Notes: generated by a model not told the origin, from the letters alone. Positions 36,400 to 46,999 are shown, counted from the first letter of the stretch. The stretch is DNA of 64,000 bases from Megaleporinus macrocephalus (GCA_021613375.1 CM038726.1:12718253-12782252), one strand, 5' to 3'. Made by a program: numbers and translations.

Positions 36400-37140
36400 A
36401 AATTGAAATTAAAATCTAGATCTAAATCAGGGCCGCCAATGGAGTTTGAGTACCGAAGTCTGATTCATAGTTGTTTCTTCTTTTCATGGTGCCCCAACTG
36501 GATTGAAACTCTTGTTGCGACATGGTCAGCGAGCAAACTGATCTCGTTTATTTTCAGCCTCGTTCTGCTAGCATTTGTGCTGCGAGGCCATGCGAGCGAT
36601 GGCCCGCTTTCGGTTTCCAGATCTTTCATCCACGACAAGCAAACCTGATCCCGCCTGCTCAGAGCCGGAGATCTCTCCACTTCCCGGTGTCCGAGTAATG
36701 ATTGTTAATGATGTCACCCGATCAGGACGAGAACTGCGTGTGTGGATTTGTGTATGTGTGTGTAGGGGGGTTGTGGAGCCTATGCAGCTGGAGAACTGCT
36801 ACGATAATGGTGGAGCATGGAGAAGGGTTAGGGAAACAATACGGTCCAGTGTCCGGGCGCCTATCGTGATCTCCTTAGCCGCGAGTTCCCCTTGCCCTCG
36901 AGACTTTGGGGCTGCTCCTCAGAGAGCCTATTGTTGCTGCCCCCGTCAAGCAACCACCCCCCAAACCCCCCAACACAACTACTCCGGCACCCTGCCTCCA
37001 CTGCCTCCCCTCTCATTAGGGCCCCTGGTCCTACTCATACTCCAGCCAGGGAAGCATTTTGGGGAGTAAGGTTCAGGCAGTAATTACAGCTGGATTCACC
37101 TTCCTCCACTCTTAGCCTAATCTGTTCCAGCTTCAAAAGA
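36400..37140. promoter_or_regulatory. Candidate conserved noncoding regulatory island
   Basis: Some 700 bp of balanced sequence, with the most complex part at 36440-36720 (for example GTTGCGACATGGTCAGCGAG and AGTAATGATTGTTAATGATG, the latter with TAATGATTGTTAATGA homeodomain/SOX-like words at about 36695). A 164-codon plus-strand frame (36575-37069) begins at TTG, passes through a TGTG repeat and a proline-rich CCACC stretch, and matches no family. Regulatory DNA is more likely than an exon. Confidence 0.4.
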
Positions 37141-37629
37141 AATCCAGTGTGCCCAGCCAGAGCTCCGGACCAAAGACACAGTGAGATGACTTAAGGCAGG
37201 GATACTTTCTACCACTCTGCAAAAAAACAAATAGGAAATTTAGTGCATTTATGATCAAAAATGGTTCCTATTTTGGTTCAGATAGTATGCATGAAACAAA
37301 AAATACTCAAGTTGGAGAGCTGGGGATGATGGCCATAAGCATCTTCCTATTTTGTAGGTCTTTAAATTTGTTTTGTGATTGTGTAATCTGGTGTGTTCAT
37401 CTGGAATTAGCATAAAATGATACTGCAGAGTTTGCTACAGAATGTGTTTGTGATTTTATCGACAACATCTCATGCAAAAAAATGAATAAAGCTATTTTGC
37501 TGCCGGCTTTAGACGTCTGGAACGATGGAAGGATAGAGATGATGACAAAGGGGAGATGGACATGGAACTCAGCCAAGTAGGAATGGCTAAGAGTCATGAA
37601 AACAATGGGTGGATTCCTATTATCAGAGT
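37141..37629. other. Intergenic DNA, no gene seen
   Basis: Ordinary AT-rich sequence. Confidence 0.5.
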
Positions 37630-38200
37630 CATGCTAAGCACAAGTTATAATGACTTCCTTTGGCTCGTAAATGTAGCAATGGATTTGACTGAACTGGTCC
37701 AGGGCCTGACATTGCTTCAGTAGTGTTATCCTGCATCCCTGTGTATCAAGTCGCTTGCACAAGTGTAAAGGGTTAATGATGCTTTTAACAAACAGCCCCT
37801 CCTCATATTCATGCTTGCTGATAATACTAATGTATCATGATTGTTAATGGCCAAGCACTCTGGGTGATAACTGATGCTATCGCACGTCCTCTTTCTCTGG
37901 TTTCTCACCCGGAACAGGGCATCTGCTAGATAAACCACCAATCTAAATGTTCTCGCTCATGTTTTCCGTGCTTGCTGCCCCCGCTAATGTCTCTTCCCTT
38001 GCATGTTGTGTCTGATGATCCCTATATTGTCCTAGGGGTCAAGCGACAACAAAGTGGGAGTCTGCCCCTATTATAGCAGAGTCTGGCAGGGGCAGACACT
38101 TAAAAGGCTGGGGAGCTTTGTCGCACCGCACAGGCCTCATTACATTGCCAGTGGCTCTGAAGCACAAGACCCTGACCCCTAATTTAGGGACCTGGATGGT
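37630..38200. promoter_or_regulatory. Weak candidate regulatory island
   Basis: Repeat-free, with TATTCATGCTTGCTGATAATACTAATG (37807-37833), GATTGTTAATGGCC (37839) and an inverted near-repeat around 38060-38095 (GAGTCTGCCCC/CAGAGTCTGGCAGGGGCAGACAC). The motifs are seen; regulatory function is inference. Confidence 0.3.
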
Positions 38201-38400
38201 TGGTAGGTTGTTTGTGTGGATGTCCACACTGGTGACCTATGCACAGAGAACAGCTTATGAGCATCTCCTTAAAAGTCCATCTGCTTCTGGGTTCTTATCC
38301 AGGCAGCCACAGGGTCTGGAGCTAGAGCTGCAGAAAGTGGTGTTAAAGAAAGTAGCTCAGCAAGTGCCAAATACTGCGTGGTTACACTTGATGTGTTGAC

Positions 38401-38424
38401 TTCCTTCCTTCCTTCCTTCCTTCC
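38401..38424. repeat. (TTCC)n microsatellite
   Basis: Six TTCC units. Confidence 0.93.
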
Positions 38425-39029
38425 GTGCCCATGCTATCTATGCTGGAGTGTTTTTTTTTCCATTAGCATAAATTAAAACTGATGTAAGCATGGCCGAACT
38501 GAGTGAAATCGATGACTGTGGTTTCTTCATTTCAAACATAAAGTGCTTGGGCCCTGCCCATTCTGCCCTATGAATGATAGCCATTTATGTTTTCTTTTTC
38601 AGTGTTAATTTCTGTCATTCTTTCCTATCTGAATAAAGTTTGATGCAGCAGACCAGCACAGTTAGGCTCATTTTTTCCTCAACCTAAAAGCAAGTACTAG
38701 GCTAAGGAGTAACTCTTAAAATAACCAGGCCCTTCGTGGGGTTAAATGGTTCTGATCATTTTCAATGTAATTCTATTCTTAATGCAAGATAAATCGCATT
38801 TCGACTTTGAGTCTCAGACATGTATTCAAGCGAAAGGCCACGGGTCAATTTCCTGATAGAAGCAATTTCGAAAAGTAAAAGCTTTTGAGGCCGGAAATCA
38901 TACCCGAAGCGACAGGCAGCGCAGTGAAAGATACGTCTGAAATTTGTAGCAAATGAAAGGCAGATGTATATGTTTATAGAGATAAATTAGATTGGAGCAA
39001 AGGCGCATTCAAGCTAACCACTCGCATCG
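38425..39029. other. Intergenic DNA, no gene seen
   Basis: No recognised element. A polyT tract lies at about 38451-38459. Confidence 0.45.
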
Positions 39030-39640
39030 CTTGTCTCCTTAAAAACCCAGTGGTTTGTTATTTAACTGCCTTCTACAGGTAATGCTATTAAGAAGGGGAA
39101 CCTTTAGAGGCTGCAGGAAATGAAACACGGATGCTGAGTCAGGAGCAGATTGAACGGCATTTTCCCCTTTGAAACGCCATTCAACGCGCCATCCTCTCTC
39201 AGCTGTCTGCGACCGGGACGGGACAAAAAGGCTAGTCATAGTTGGAAATGGAATGCTCTTCGGAATGCTCGATTGCACTGTCTGGTCTGAGGCAGGCTAA
39301 ACAGAAGTGTCCTTTCTGGACCCGGCGCAGGTTTTGTGGCTCGCCACCTGGAGCAGGTCATGAGGGGCAAGCAAGCCGAGTCGCTTAGTTCGAGGGAGAA
39401 AGAGAGGAGTGTGCTGCCATTTTGAATCATCTCCTCATTGTTGGCAGATAAATTAAGATCCATCTGAGCCAGATGATTTCCACTCCACATTTGATATGCT
39501 GATTGTTGATTAGCGTGGGCCAGCGCGTGGCGCAGCTGCGGATATTTATAATCATGTTTTCTACCTCGCTCTCCACTGTAGGAGGTATTCATGAATGCTG
39601 GTTCAGGTCCTCTCAACGTGAGCTGCTCTTCTCACTAGCT
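39030..39640. promoter_or_regulatory. Strong candidate conserved noncoding element
   Basis: The block 39380-39640 is repeat-free and dense in motifs: CTCATTGTTGGC (SOX-like, 39433), AGATAAATTAAG (39446), GATTGTTGATTAGCG (39501, SOX plus GATTA), CAGCTG (39533-39538), TTTATAATCATG (39545) and TATTCATGAATG (39587). A 126-codon minus-strand frame overlaps a 104-codon plus-strand frame here, as expected of constrained noncoding DNA with few stops. Conservation was not tested. Confidence 0.5.
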
Positions 39641-39759
39641 TCGTCCCAGATTAATTTGGGTGAATGTCCTCTTACTGAAAACTCATTACAATGTCTAGAT
39701 CGTGGATTGATTTACAAGAGAAGCCTGCATCAGAGGTCCCCTCTCTGTCTCTTTCTTGC

Positions 39760-39900
39760 TCTTGCGTGCAGACAAACGCACTTGCGCAGGTGCACACGCC
39801 CCCACGCACGCACTTAGTCAGGGATCACGTACACATGGACACGCTTACACCCTCTTCTAGTCATATGCGTACACGCACAGACACATGCGCACGCTCCCTG
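39760..39900. repeat. CA/CG-rich degenerate dinucleotide tract
   Basis: Repeated ACACGC, CGCAC and ACACATG words form a CpG-bearing degenerate CA repeat. Confidence 0.6.
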
Positions 39901-40440
39901 CCGCCTATGTGAAGGAGAGAGTCTCCTCTCTGGCTGCTTCCTGGAATTCTTCCCTCTTTTGAACAGACATGGCCCACTGTGCCGGGATGTGGACCTTGGG
40001 TCACTATAAATAGAGCTGGATCCTTGCTCCGTGGTGCTAATTCATTGTTTCTCCCGGCCTAGAGCAGCCAGACATGCTGCCGCACCGAGTGTGACCATCA
40101 GTCATGCCGGAACCACCCGACCCAAAGAACCCAACCAGTGCCACACACACTCTCGCTGTCTGAAGCCTCGTGTGCTCGCCACTGGGAGAGTCCTTGCTAG
40201 CACCGGATGGGATCGCTTCGTTTTCACCTTTTGTCTGATAATACAATGGAAAGGCCCTCAGATAGAGAGCTCGGACAAGAATCGCCGGAACAGACAACCG
40301 TGGCCACACTAAAAATACTTTTCTTTTCGCCCAGCGTGTGAAGAAGATAAGACCCCTGAGCATGACAGAGTGCTGCTGACTTTCAGAGCTAAAAAAGTCA
40401 TTTGACTTCACAGTAAGTGCTATTGTCAGCACACACAATA
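39901..40440 (+). promoter_or_regulatory. Promoter-like or MEF2-bearing island
   Basis: CTATAAATAG at 40004-40013 fits the MEF2 consensus YTAWWWWTAR perfectly and is also a good TATA box. It lies in balanced, repeat-free sequence (39900-40440). A start of transcription near 40035 is possible, but no exon, splice donor or recognisable coding start follows. The 133-codon minus-strand frame (40037-40438) has no domain. Confidence 0.35.
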
Positions 40441-41148
40441 GGCCAACGTTCCCGTAAATTCAAAGGCACGGACAGAACTTTATGCTTCAAGACAGCTACA
40501 ACAACTAGCTGCAACAACATGCTTCTGTTCATTTGCACAGATAACCGTATGCAGAGAGGAACCAGAAGGCCTCCCAGGCCTTTAAAGAAGGTCTAATGAC
40601 ATCTGAGAACTAAAGAATACATATCCATAATTTTTGTTTATTAGTATTCAGTAGTTTTAGATGTTTTAAGTATTAGATGAAGGTATCAAATACATAGGTC
40701 TAAGCAAGCTCTTATCTTGAGTAAGACTGCAAAAACTAAAAAGAAGCCCTAAAGCAAATTAGCCCATGATTACCTGGGGTTGGGGGGGCAGCTAACTCAC
40801 TCACCACAGTGTCACTAGTCTTCAGCATTAACTGAGATCTTACACATCTTATTTGTCTTTTGTATAAGAAATGAGTAACAATGCTATGAGGACCAACTGT
40901 GTGCACCATCCTGAGGCAGACCAGACCTGAACTGTATCTTCAGGTAAGGACATCAAAGCTGTTTGATTTCCAGTGGGCGGGACCAATTTCATGACTGAGA
41001 AACCCTACTCTAAGCCTTCTGGTAGTCCTAGATACATCTCTGACTGTATATAAGGGTGGCAGCCCAATCAATGGATTGTTAGAAATAGAAAACTGTGCCA
41101 GCAGCTCTACACTTGAATTATCTACTGAAAAAGTCTGATATCTATTCT
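40441..41148 (+). promoter_or_regulatory. Intergenic DNA with a promoter-like motif group
   Basis: GGGCGG (40975-40980) and CCAAT (40983-40987) are followed 60 bp on by TATATAAGG (41047-41055), the order of a core promoter. No exon is evident downstream, and a MITE starts at 41149. It could be a chance grouping or a relic promoter. Confidence 0.28.
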
Positions 41149-41375
41149 ATCGCTGTCCAAAGAAAAATATGTTTCTCAATTTTTTTTATTTAAAATTTTC
41201 CATATGATTTGAACATAACAGCTGATCTTTATATGGACCAATAAAAATGCTCCAAAATCCTTTGAAATAAAACCTCTTTACATTAACTTACACTGAATGT
41301 CAAGACTGTATTTGTTCTCTCCTGTAAAGTTACTATTTTAAAAATATTAGTTTTTTTCTTTGGACATTGACGATG
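41149..41375 (+). mobile_element. MITE-like family member (copy F, both ends present)
   Basis: The left end ATCGCTGTCCAAAGAAAAA and right end TTTTTTCTTTGGACATTGACGAT are inverted copies of the family terminal motif. The interior has ATGGACCAATAAAAATGCTCC and TACATTAACTTACACTGAATG, in the order seen in copies A and E. At about 227 bp, with no coding sequence, this is the best reference copy for the family. Confidence 0.82.
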
Positions 41376-41859
41376 TGCTAATATGTTTGTTACAATATGG
41401 AATGTCTTTCTTTAAGCTTCAAATAAATAAAAGTTTATGTGACTCAGTAAACGTTTATTAGTACTACAGTTCTATAGAGATAATAGCAGAGGTTAGCATT
41501 ATGATTTTTTTCCTCAGACCCAGATTTATGGCCTGATTTGAAGGTCTAGCCATAATAATTAGGGTTTGTCATTTACAGTATATCATACGATATTATAAAC
41601 CTTTCAAGTTCTAATCTATTCAATTATATTAATGATTGCTTAACAGCTCCATATGGTTTGAGACAGGTATTTAAACATGTAATTGGTAGAGTATAAAGTT
41701 CCATTATTTGTAAGCTAGATTAGCCTCATTAGCTTCAGTGCAAAGAAAGAAGCAAACTCTGAATAGTGAGTCTGTCTTGAATGGTCAGCTACATTCTGTT
41801 TGCTTGATTGTTTCCCCTTTTTATGGTAATATTTTATTACATATGAACAGAGCTCATGG
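41376..41859. other. AT-rich intergenic DNA, no gene seen
   Basis: Nothing recognisable. Confidence 0.5.
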
Positions 41860-42360
41860 TGCCCTGGTCAGGCTCTGCTATTCTGTGAGTACTGCATGAG
41901 GGCCACATCATTAATGTACCGATACCCTCCACTCCACCCGCTGCCTGCTAACTGTTGCGCTGCATCGTGAGTAAGAGGTGCCGTGCAACAAGAGCCAGTG
42001 CCTGCGAGCCCTCACCTCATCGATTCAGACAGGCAGGACTGGAGTTAATTACCCTCAACTCTCTCCCCCAGCAATCACTCACTTTGAGCTGAGCATCTCT
42101 CTCTCTTTCTCTCTCTTTTTCCGTCTCTCTCTCTCTCTCCTTCTCTCTCAGTCTCTCTCTCTCGCGCTCTCTCTCTCTTCCCTTTCCTCCACCCCGAGAG
42201 GTGTATGCTTTCAAGCCCAGAGCGTTTGTGGTAGCTGTGGCACGGGGAAAACCAGCACTCCGCCATCAGTAATCTGATTTCAATCGCGGCGTCTTAGAGG
42301 TCGAGTCAATTTGATTTTCTCCCTTTGCGCAGGGTGATTAGGTCTCCTAACCTGAGCCGG
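41860..42360. promoter_or_regulatory. Candidate regulatory island split by a CT tract
   Basis: Balanced sequence at 41860-42094 (GTTAATTACCC at about 42044, ACATCATTAATG at about 41906) and 42183-42360, interrupted by a long CT microsatellite. The frames on either strand owe their length to the CT repeat. Function is inferred. Confidence 0.3.
42095..42182. repeat. (CT)n polypyrimidine tract
   Basis: About 88 bp of CT dinucleotides with short interruptions, prone to triplex formation. Confidence 0.93.
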
Positions 42361-42366
42361 TTTGGC

Positions 42367-42389
42367 GGGGGGGGGGGGGGGGGGGGGGG
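42367..42389 (+). repeat. Homopolymer of 23 guanines
   Basis: An uninterrupted G-run. The length may be affected by sequencing or assembly error, as is usual for such runs. Confidence 0.95.
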
Positions 42390-42599
42390 CAGGTAAAAGA
42401 CCCCTCCACAGTCCTCCTCTGTACTCCCCTTCTGTGCCCAATCCCACAACCCTGATAAGAGACTCAGACAAGGCACTTGGACACAGTGTGATCACGAGGT
42501 TGGACCCATGACTTACGATCAGCCAGACACTACAATGTGATAGAGTAGTAATGAGAGATACTGTAAGGGACAGCTGTTGTGCACCAGTGAAGCAACTTG

Positions 42600-42602
<3 letters not shown>

Positions 42603-42655
<53 letters not shown>

Positions 42656-42763
42656 AATATACCATGCCCATGTTGGTTTATATATGTTGGTATATATATA
42701 TATGTTGGTATATATATATATGTTGGTATATATATATATATATACCATGCCCATGTTGGTTTT
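42603..42763. repeat. (AT)n microsatellite with a TGTTGGTA minisatellite and duplicated flank
   Basis: A 50-bp AT tract (42603-42652) is followed by ACCATGCCCATGTTGGTTT (42661-42679), then three units of TATATATGTTGGTA separated by TA tracts, then an exact second ACCATGCCCATGTTGGTTT (42744-42762). The 163- and 94-codon frames here are translation of this repeat. Confidence 0.95.
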
Positions 42764-43039
42764 AAAGCCAAATACAGCCATGGACACTAAAGAAAGTGAT
42801 GTTGTGCTACACACCTAGACAAAAAGCATGCAACACTGCATTGACAAACAAAAAGCCCATCAAGAAAACGACTCAAGTAACAGGTAAGCGATGCATGTGT
42901 GTATGAAGGCATTATTATGCGGCCTATTTTCCCTTGACCTCTAGTGAGAGGACCAAGCTGTGTAGAATAAACAAATAGTGTTCCACTGATGTGTTATCCT
43001 GAAGGAAGTAGGAAAATGAATATGAATGAACCTTCTGAT

Positions 43040-43380
43040 GAAGTGTAAACCTCTGTGGCCTTATTATTCAGCCCCACACTGAACAGAAACAAAACCCCTT
43101 GATTGTGTTTCGAGGCAGAATAGATGTGGCCCGCCCTTTTCCGTGAATTAACCTAACAATACCAGCATGACGTCACATAGTTATTAGTAATTAGTGCCAT
43201 CCAATGTGTGGTGTCCCCCTGCAACACGCGCACCCACACAATGGATAGAGTAGAAAAGAACACATATAAAGTTAAGCATTGTGGGCCGGGACGTGTATTC
43301 ATTGTGTTGGACTTCAGAGGCTAACCACCCACCCCCCCTTCCTCTCAGAGGCAGTGGGTTAAAAATAATGTACTGCTCTC
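43040..43380. promoter_or_regulatory. Candidate regulatory patch with a perfect CRE
   Basis: TGACGTCA, the full palindromic cAMP-response element, lies at 43168-43175, followed by ATTAGTAATTAG (43181-43192, homeodomain core). Surrounding sequence is repeat-free. Binding by CREB/ATF proteins is inferred. Confidence 0.38.
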
Positions 43381-43383
43381 TGC

Positions 43384-43410
43384 AGAGAGAGAGAGAGGGA
43401 GAAAGAGAGC

Positions 43411-43441
<31 letters not shown>

Positions 43442-43450
43442 AGAGCGAGA
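43384..43450. repeat. (GA)n purine tract
   Basis: About 67 bp of GA dinucleotides with GGGA and AAGA interruptions. Confidence 0.93.
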
Positions 43451-43830
43451 GGCAGACAGCCCGGAGCCAGAGGTCCTCTCATACACATACACGCACACAC
43501 AGACAGGCCTCAGGAAGAGCCCAGTGCGCTGATATACACACGCCTCCTCTGCCACATATGGATTTTTTCTCTTTTATGAACGTCTTGCTGGCCGAGGCCC
43601 CTAATATGCCCATAAACGTCCTGTACACAAACAGAAATAGATCGTCATCGGTTTACCCGAGGCCCATCCGCCCTCTCCGAAAGGAAATAAAAACAGATAG
43701 ACTGCCCCTGGATTCACTCCGTCTCTTTCCCTTTCTGCTGGTGTTCTACTCTGGAATATACGGACAGGATAAGGAGATAAGGAGAATTTCCCCCTTTTGG
43801 TCAGAGTAATACAGGCAGCGTGATAAGATA
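43451..43830. promoter_or_regulatory. Weak candidate regulatory island
   Basis: Balanced repeat-free stretch at 43555-43800 (for example TTTTATGAACGTC, CCTAATATGCCCATAAACGTCC). The plus-strand 83-codon frame and minus-strand 90-codon frame overlap, and neither is recognisable. Confidence 0.3.
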
Positions 43831-44280
43831 CAAGATAATGCATGTCAATGCATTTAGACATACAGGAAAACAACAGAAACAGGTTAAAGAAAAGGTTAAA
43901 GTCTGGTAAACAGTTTTTTTCCTTAACCTAAATGAAGATGAGGCTACAGCACCTAATGTGTGATCAAAGCTTATGTAGGCCAGTCAGATTTGTACATGCC
44001 TAAATGAGGAACATTTGTGCTGAATTATATCAGTAAAATCAACACAGATTGTAGTGCAACTTACAGAGTCACAACTGTTTACAGTGGTGGGGATAGGAAC
44101 CAGACATCGGATGATTTTAAGGCCCTTAAAATCTCTCTCTTGCAAAAAGCTATAGCACAAATACATTTGTATAAATGTGAGTCTGATGGTTTTTACATTT
44201 TTGAATGACATTTTATTTTTAAACGTAATTTAAGGCAGAGAAACTTGTTTTTTCACATTCACCCTACATACCCAACATTA
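43831..44280. other. AT-rich intergenic DNA, no gene seen
   Basis: Nothing recognisable. Confidence 0.5.
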
Positions 44281-44850
44281 TATAAATCATAAGTCAGGTA
44301 TAGTTTCATTGGTGGTTTTGGTAAATAAAATGGTTTATTTGTGTTTTACTCTGGGTGCTTCTCAAACCACTCTAATGTCCCCCAAAACATCCCCACAAAG
44401 GAATTTTTCATACATTTTTAAAATTGGAATCTTGCTTCATATTTTATTGTACATTATTATATTCTTAAACTGCAAAGTCATTCAAAATAATTCAATTTAA
44501 ATTATTAAGAGCGGTGGTGATGGGATGTCTTTTTTTCTATAGAAAGCTATTATATAAAATGGTTTGACACATAGTTTTGAGATAAAAGTCAGATTAAAAG
44601 ATTGAAAGTCACTAGCCCTTTTTTTTTTACCGTTATCAACATTCCATATAAAAATGTAGGAGACATGTAGTTTGACTGGTGGTTTTGGATCAGTAAATAA
44701 AATGGTTCTATCTGGAAGTGCGTCTGTAAAACGACATCATGGTCCCTGGGTCCTGTAACCACCTTTTTAAAGAGTAAGTTACTCTACAAAGCACCATTTC
44801 TCATCACACCACTCTAATACTTCTGTGATGTTTTAAAAGTGGAGAAGAAA
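44255..44850 (+). repeat. Diverged direct duplication, offset about 370-440 bp
   Basis: GGTGGTTTTGG, then AAATAAAATGGTT, occurs at 44311 and again at 44678. ACCACTCTAAT occurs at 44367 and 44809. AACATTCCATATAAA/ACATTATATAAA phrases lie upstream of each. Two tandem copies of one unit, or two copies of one dispersed repeat, have diverged and gained indels. Confidence 0.55.
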
Positions 44851-45340
44851 ACTTCAGGCACTGGTCATTCATTTAACTTGTAAATGAAAAATATTTAAAT
44901 ACTGGCTTATATTTGTCTATAACTTCTACTGTCAACATGCACAGTGTACAAAATTTACTTTCAGCTTCTGTTGGACTCTTTGACACTCTGGTGGCGTGGG
45001 GACACGCACTGGAGGACAGAAAGAATGAGTCACAGGTGATCAGCCTCCACCTCCCTTTCGCTCGCTCTCCGTCCTCCCTCCCTCACTAAAGAGAGAGAGA
45101 GTGCTTGCGTGAGGAAGAGTGGGGCGTCTGCTCTTCTCCTCCGACCAGAGATAAGGCTGTCTCCAGCCGACCACGCACACCTCCTGTCAACTGTCTGCTC
45201 CTTATCATGCCCCGCCCGAGCAACAACGTGTCGACAGGGCAATTAGCCCCCACGCAGTTCCATATAACATGTAAACACACACCGAAACCACAGCACACCA
45301 ATCCAGGGACACCTACTGTTTGTGCCATCACAGCGTACAA
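44851..45340. promoter_or_regulatory. Weak candidate regulatory island
   Basis: From 44960 the sequence is GC-richer and repeat-poor apart from a short GA tract (45089-45100). Plus- and minus-strand frames of 96 codons mirror each other (45086-45395). No exon features. Confidence 0.28.
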
Positions 45341-46210
45341 TGGTTTACAGGCCAGTTTCAAAAGCTTTTTAAACAATGTGAAAAGGCTTTTCTAGACCAT
45401 CAGTCTGACTGACTGCGATATTTATAGCAATACACTTTGTTCTTTACAGCTTTCTTAAACTCTTGTCACGCACGCCCTATAACACCTGATTTAACCTGAA
45501 AAGTTTTCTCGGCAGCAACGCACAAGGTCCTCCACAGCAATATGATTGATAATGACCATTGATAGGCATCGATTCGTGGGAAGGAAAGAACTGTAAAGCT
45601 TTATAGGTGTCATTAAACTTTGCTCAGAATATGGCTCTCACTGATTCTGAGACAGCTAGTGACTTATAACGCCTCCCTGAACAAGGTGACACCTATTCAG
45701 AACTGTTTTGAACCGAGTTCAACAAGTCGGGCCTTGCTGGTAAGTGGTGATGCTAAAGATAAAAAAGGGTGGTTCTCTTCTAGCCTACAACCATTCTTTC
45801 AGTCTGCTGATCAGACTTCCTTGTAAGTCTCGTTCCACAGTATGGAAACACCCAGACAAAATTAAGGAACCATGTGGTAAACAGTTTCAAAACATGTTTT
45901 ATTTACTCGCTCCACAAGTTTGGCCTCAAATTTTTAAACATCTAGCTCTCAAAATGTAGTTTGCGTGGAATATCTTACAGGCAGGGTTTACAAAGCAAAG
46001 CAGTTAACTCAGTGGTGAAGCGTGGCTATTAGAGCTAAAATATCAGATCCGACAAATGTAAAATGTTCACCTGTGGGATTTCGGTAGTGTGTTAGCGCTA
46101 AGCTAACGGCGGTTCACATAAACATTTTTGCTTTTCTAGATTGCACACAGACATTTGGGTCTTACAGAAGACATTCTATGTTTTTAGATTGTAATTGTCA
46201 AATGGATGTA
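45341..46210. other. Intergenic DNA, no gene seen
   Basis: Contains a GTTAGCGCTAAGCTAAC imperfect palindrome at about 46091-46107. No gene. Confidence 0.5.
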
Positions 46211-46320
46211 TAATCACTGTCCAAAAAAGTAATTATTATAATAACTATCCTTTGCACTTGACCTCATGTTGAATATGCCAATAGAAATGATTTACATTAC
46301 ATCTTTACATTATGTTACAT
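46211..46320 (+). mobile_element. Truncated MITE-like family member (copy G)
   Basis: Begins AATCACTGTCCAAAAAAGT, the family left-end motif with one or two changes, and continues to ATATGCCAATAGAAATG and TTTACATTACATC, recalling the family interior. The right end is not found. Confidence 0.5.
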
Positions 46321-46999
46321 CAAAAAAGAAAAGAACATTTTGCCCTCTCTTCATTTGCCGTGGAGATTCTTGTCTTTTTTTAACAAATGTTGTTCCCTTC
46401 AGGTTTTCACTCATATTTGTGCTCTGATATCTCTAGGACTTCCACAAACCCTAGAGTGGCTTTTTTGTCATGAAACTGTTCCCACCCACTGTAAATCTAA
46501 ACGTAATGAGTTGATTACACTGTCAGCTTCTAATTAGTGGTTAATCTAACACATTCGGTTTAATGCCTGAAGTCCTACCTAATGGAAGAGCACACCTGGC
46601 TATATATGCCAAGATGCAACAGAACAAAAGAAATAAAACCCAACAAGCATGATAATTGTACCAAATAAAACATACAGATTAGTTTTTATTACTTCATAGA
46701 AATAATTAGGATTTAAAGGGACCTAAGGGTTTCACACTGAATCAACTATTAATAAATAGGAGAATCCAGGTTGATTCTAGAATCCTAGAGTTAGTAAACT
46801 TAGTGGTTAGTGGTTTAATTTTACAAAGTTGTTGCTTCAGAATATTGAGTCTGTAATATATATTAAGGTATACTTCATCTGGACAGTAGAACGATTAGAA
46901 GACAACAGTAAAGTGTTTCATACAATGTGGATTTGAAAAGCACACCGGACATATGTTTACTTCATCAGCCTGCAGTTATATTCCAGAAAATAACCCGAA
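46321..46999. other. AT-rich intergenic DNA, no gene seen
   Basis: Nothing recognisable. Confidence 0.5.

Noticed and set aside
36575..37069. 164-codon plus-strand frame as an exon
   Set aside because: TTG start, low-complexity TG and CCACC segments, and no recognisable domain.
40037..40438. 133-codon minus-strand frame
   Set aside because: No recognisable domain, and it overlaps plus-strand frames of similar length in a GC-balanced island.
42280..42814. 163- and 94-codon frames rich in Tyr-Ile
   Set aside because: Translation of the (AT)n and TGTTGGTA repeats.
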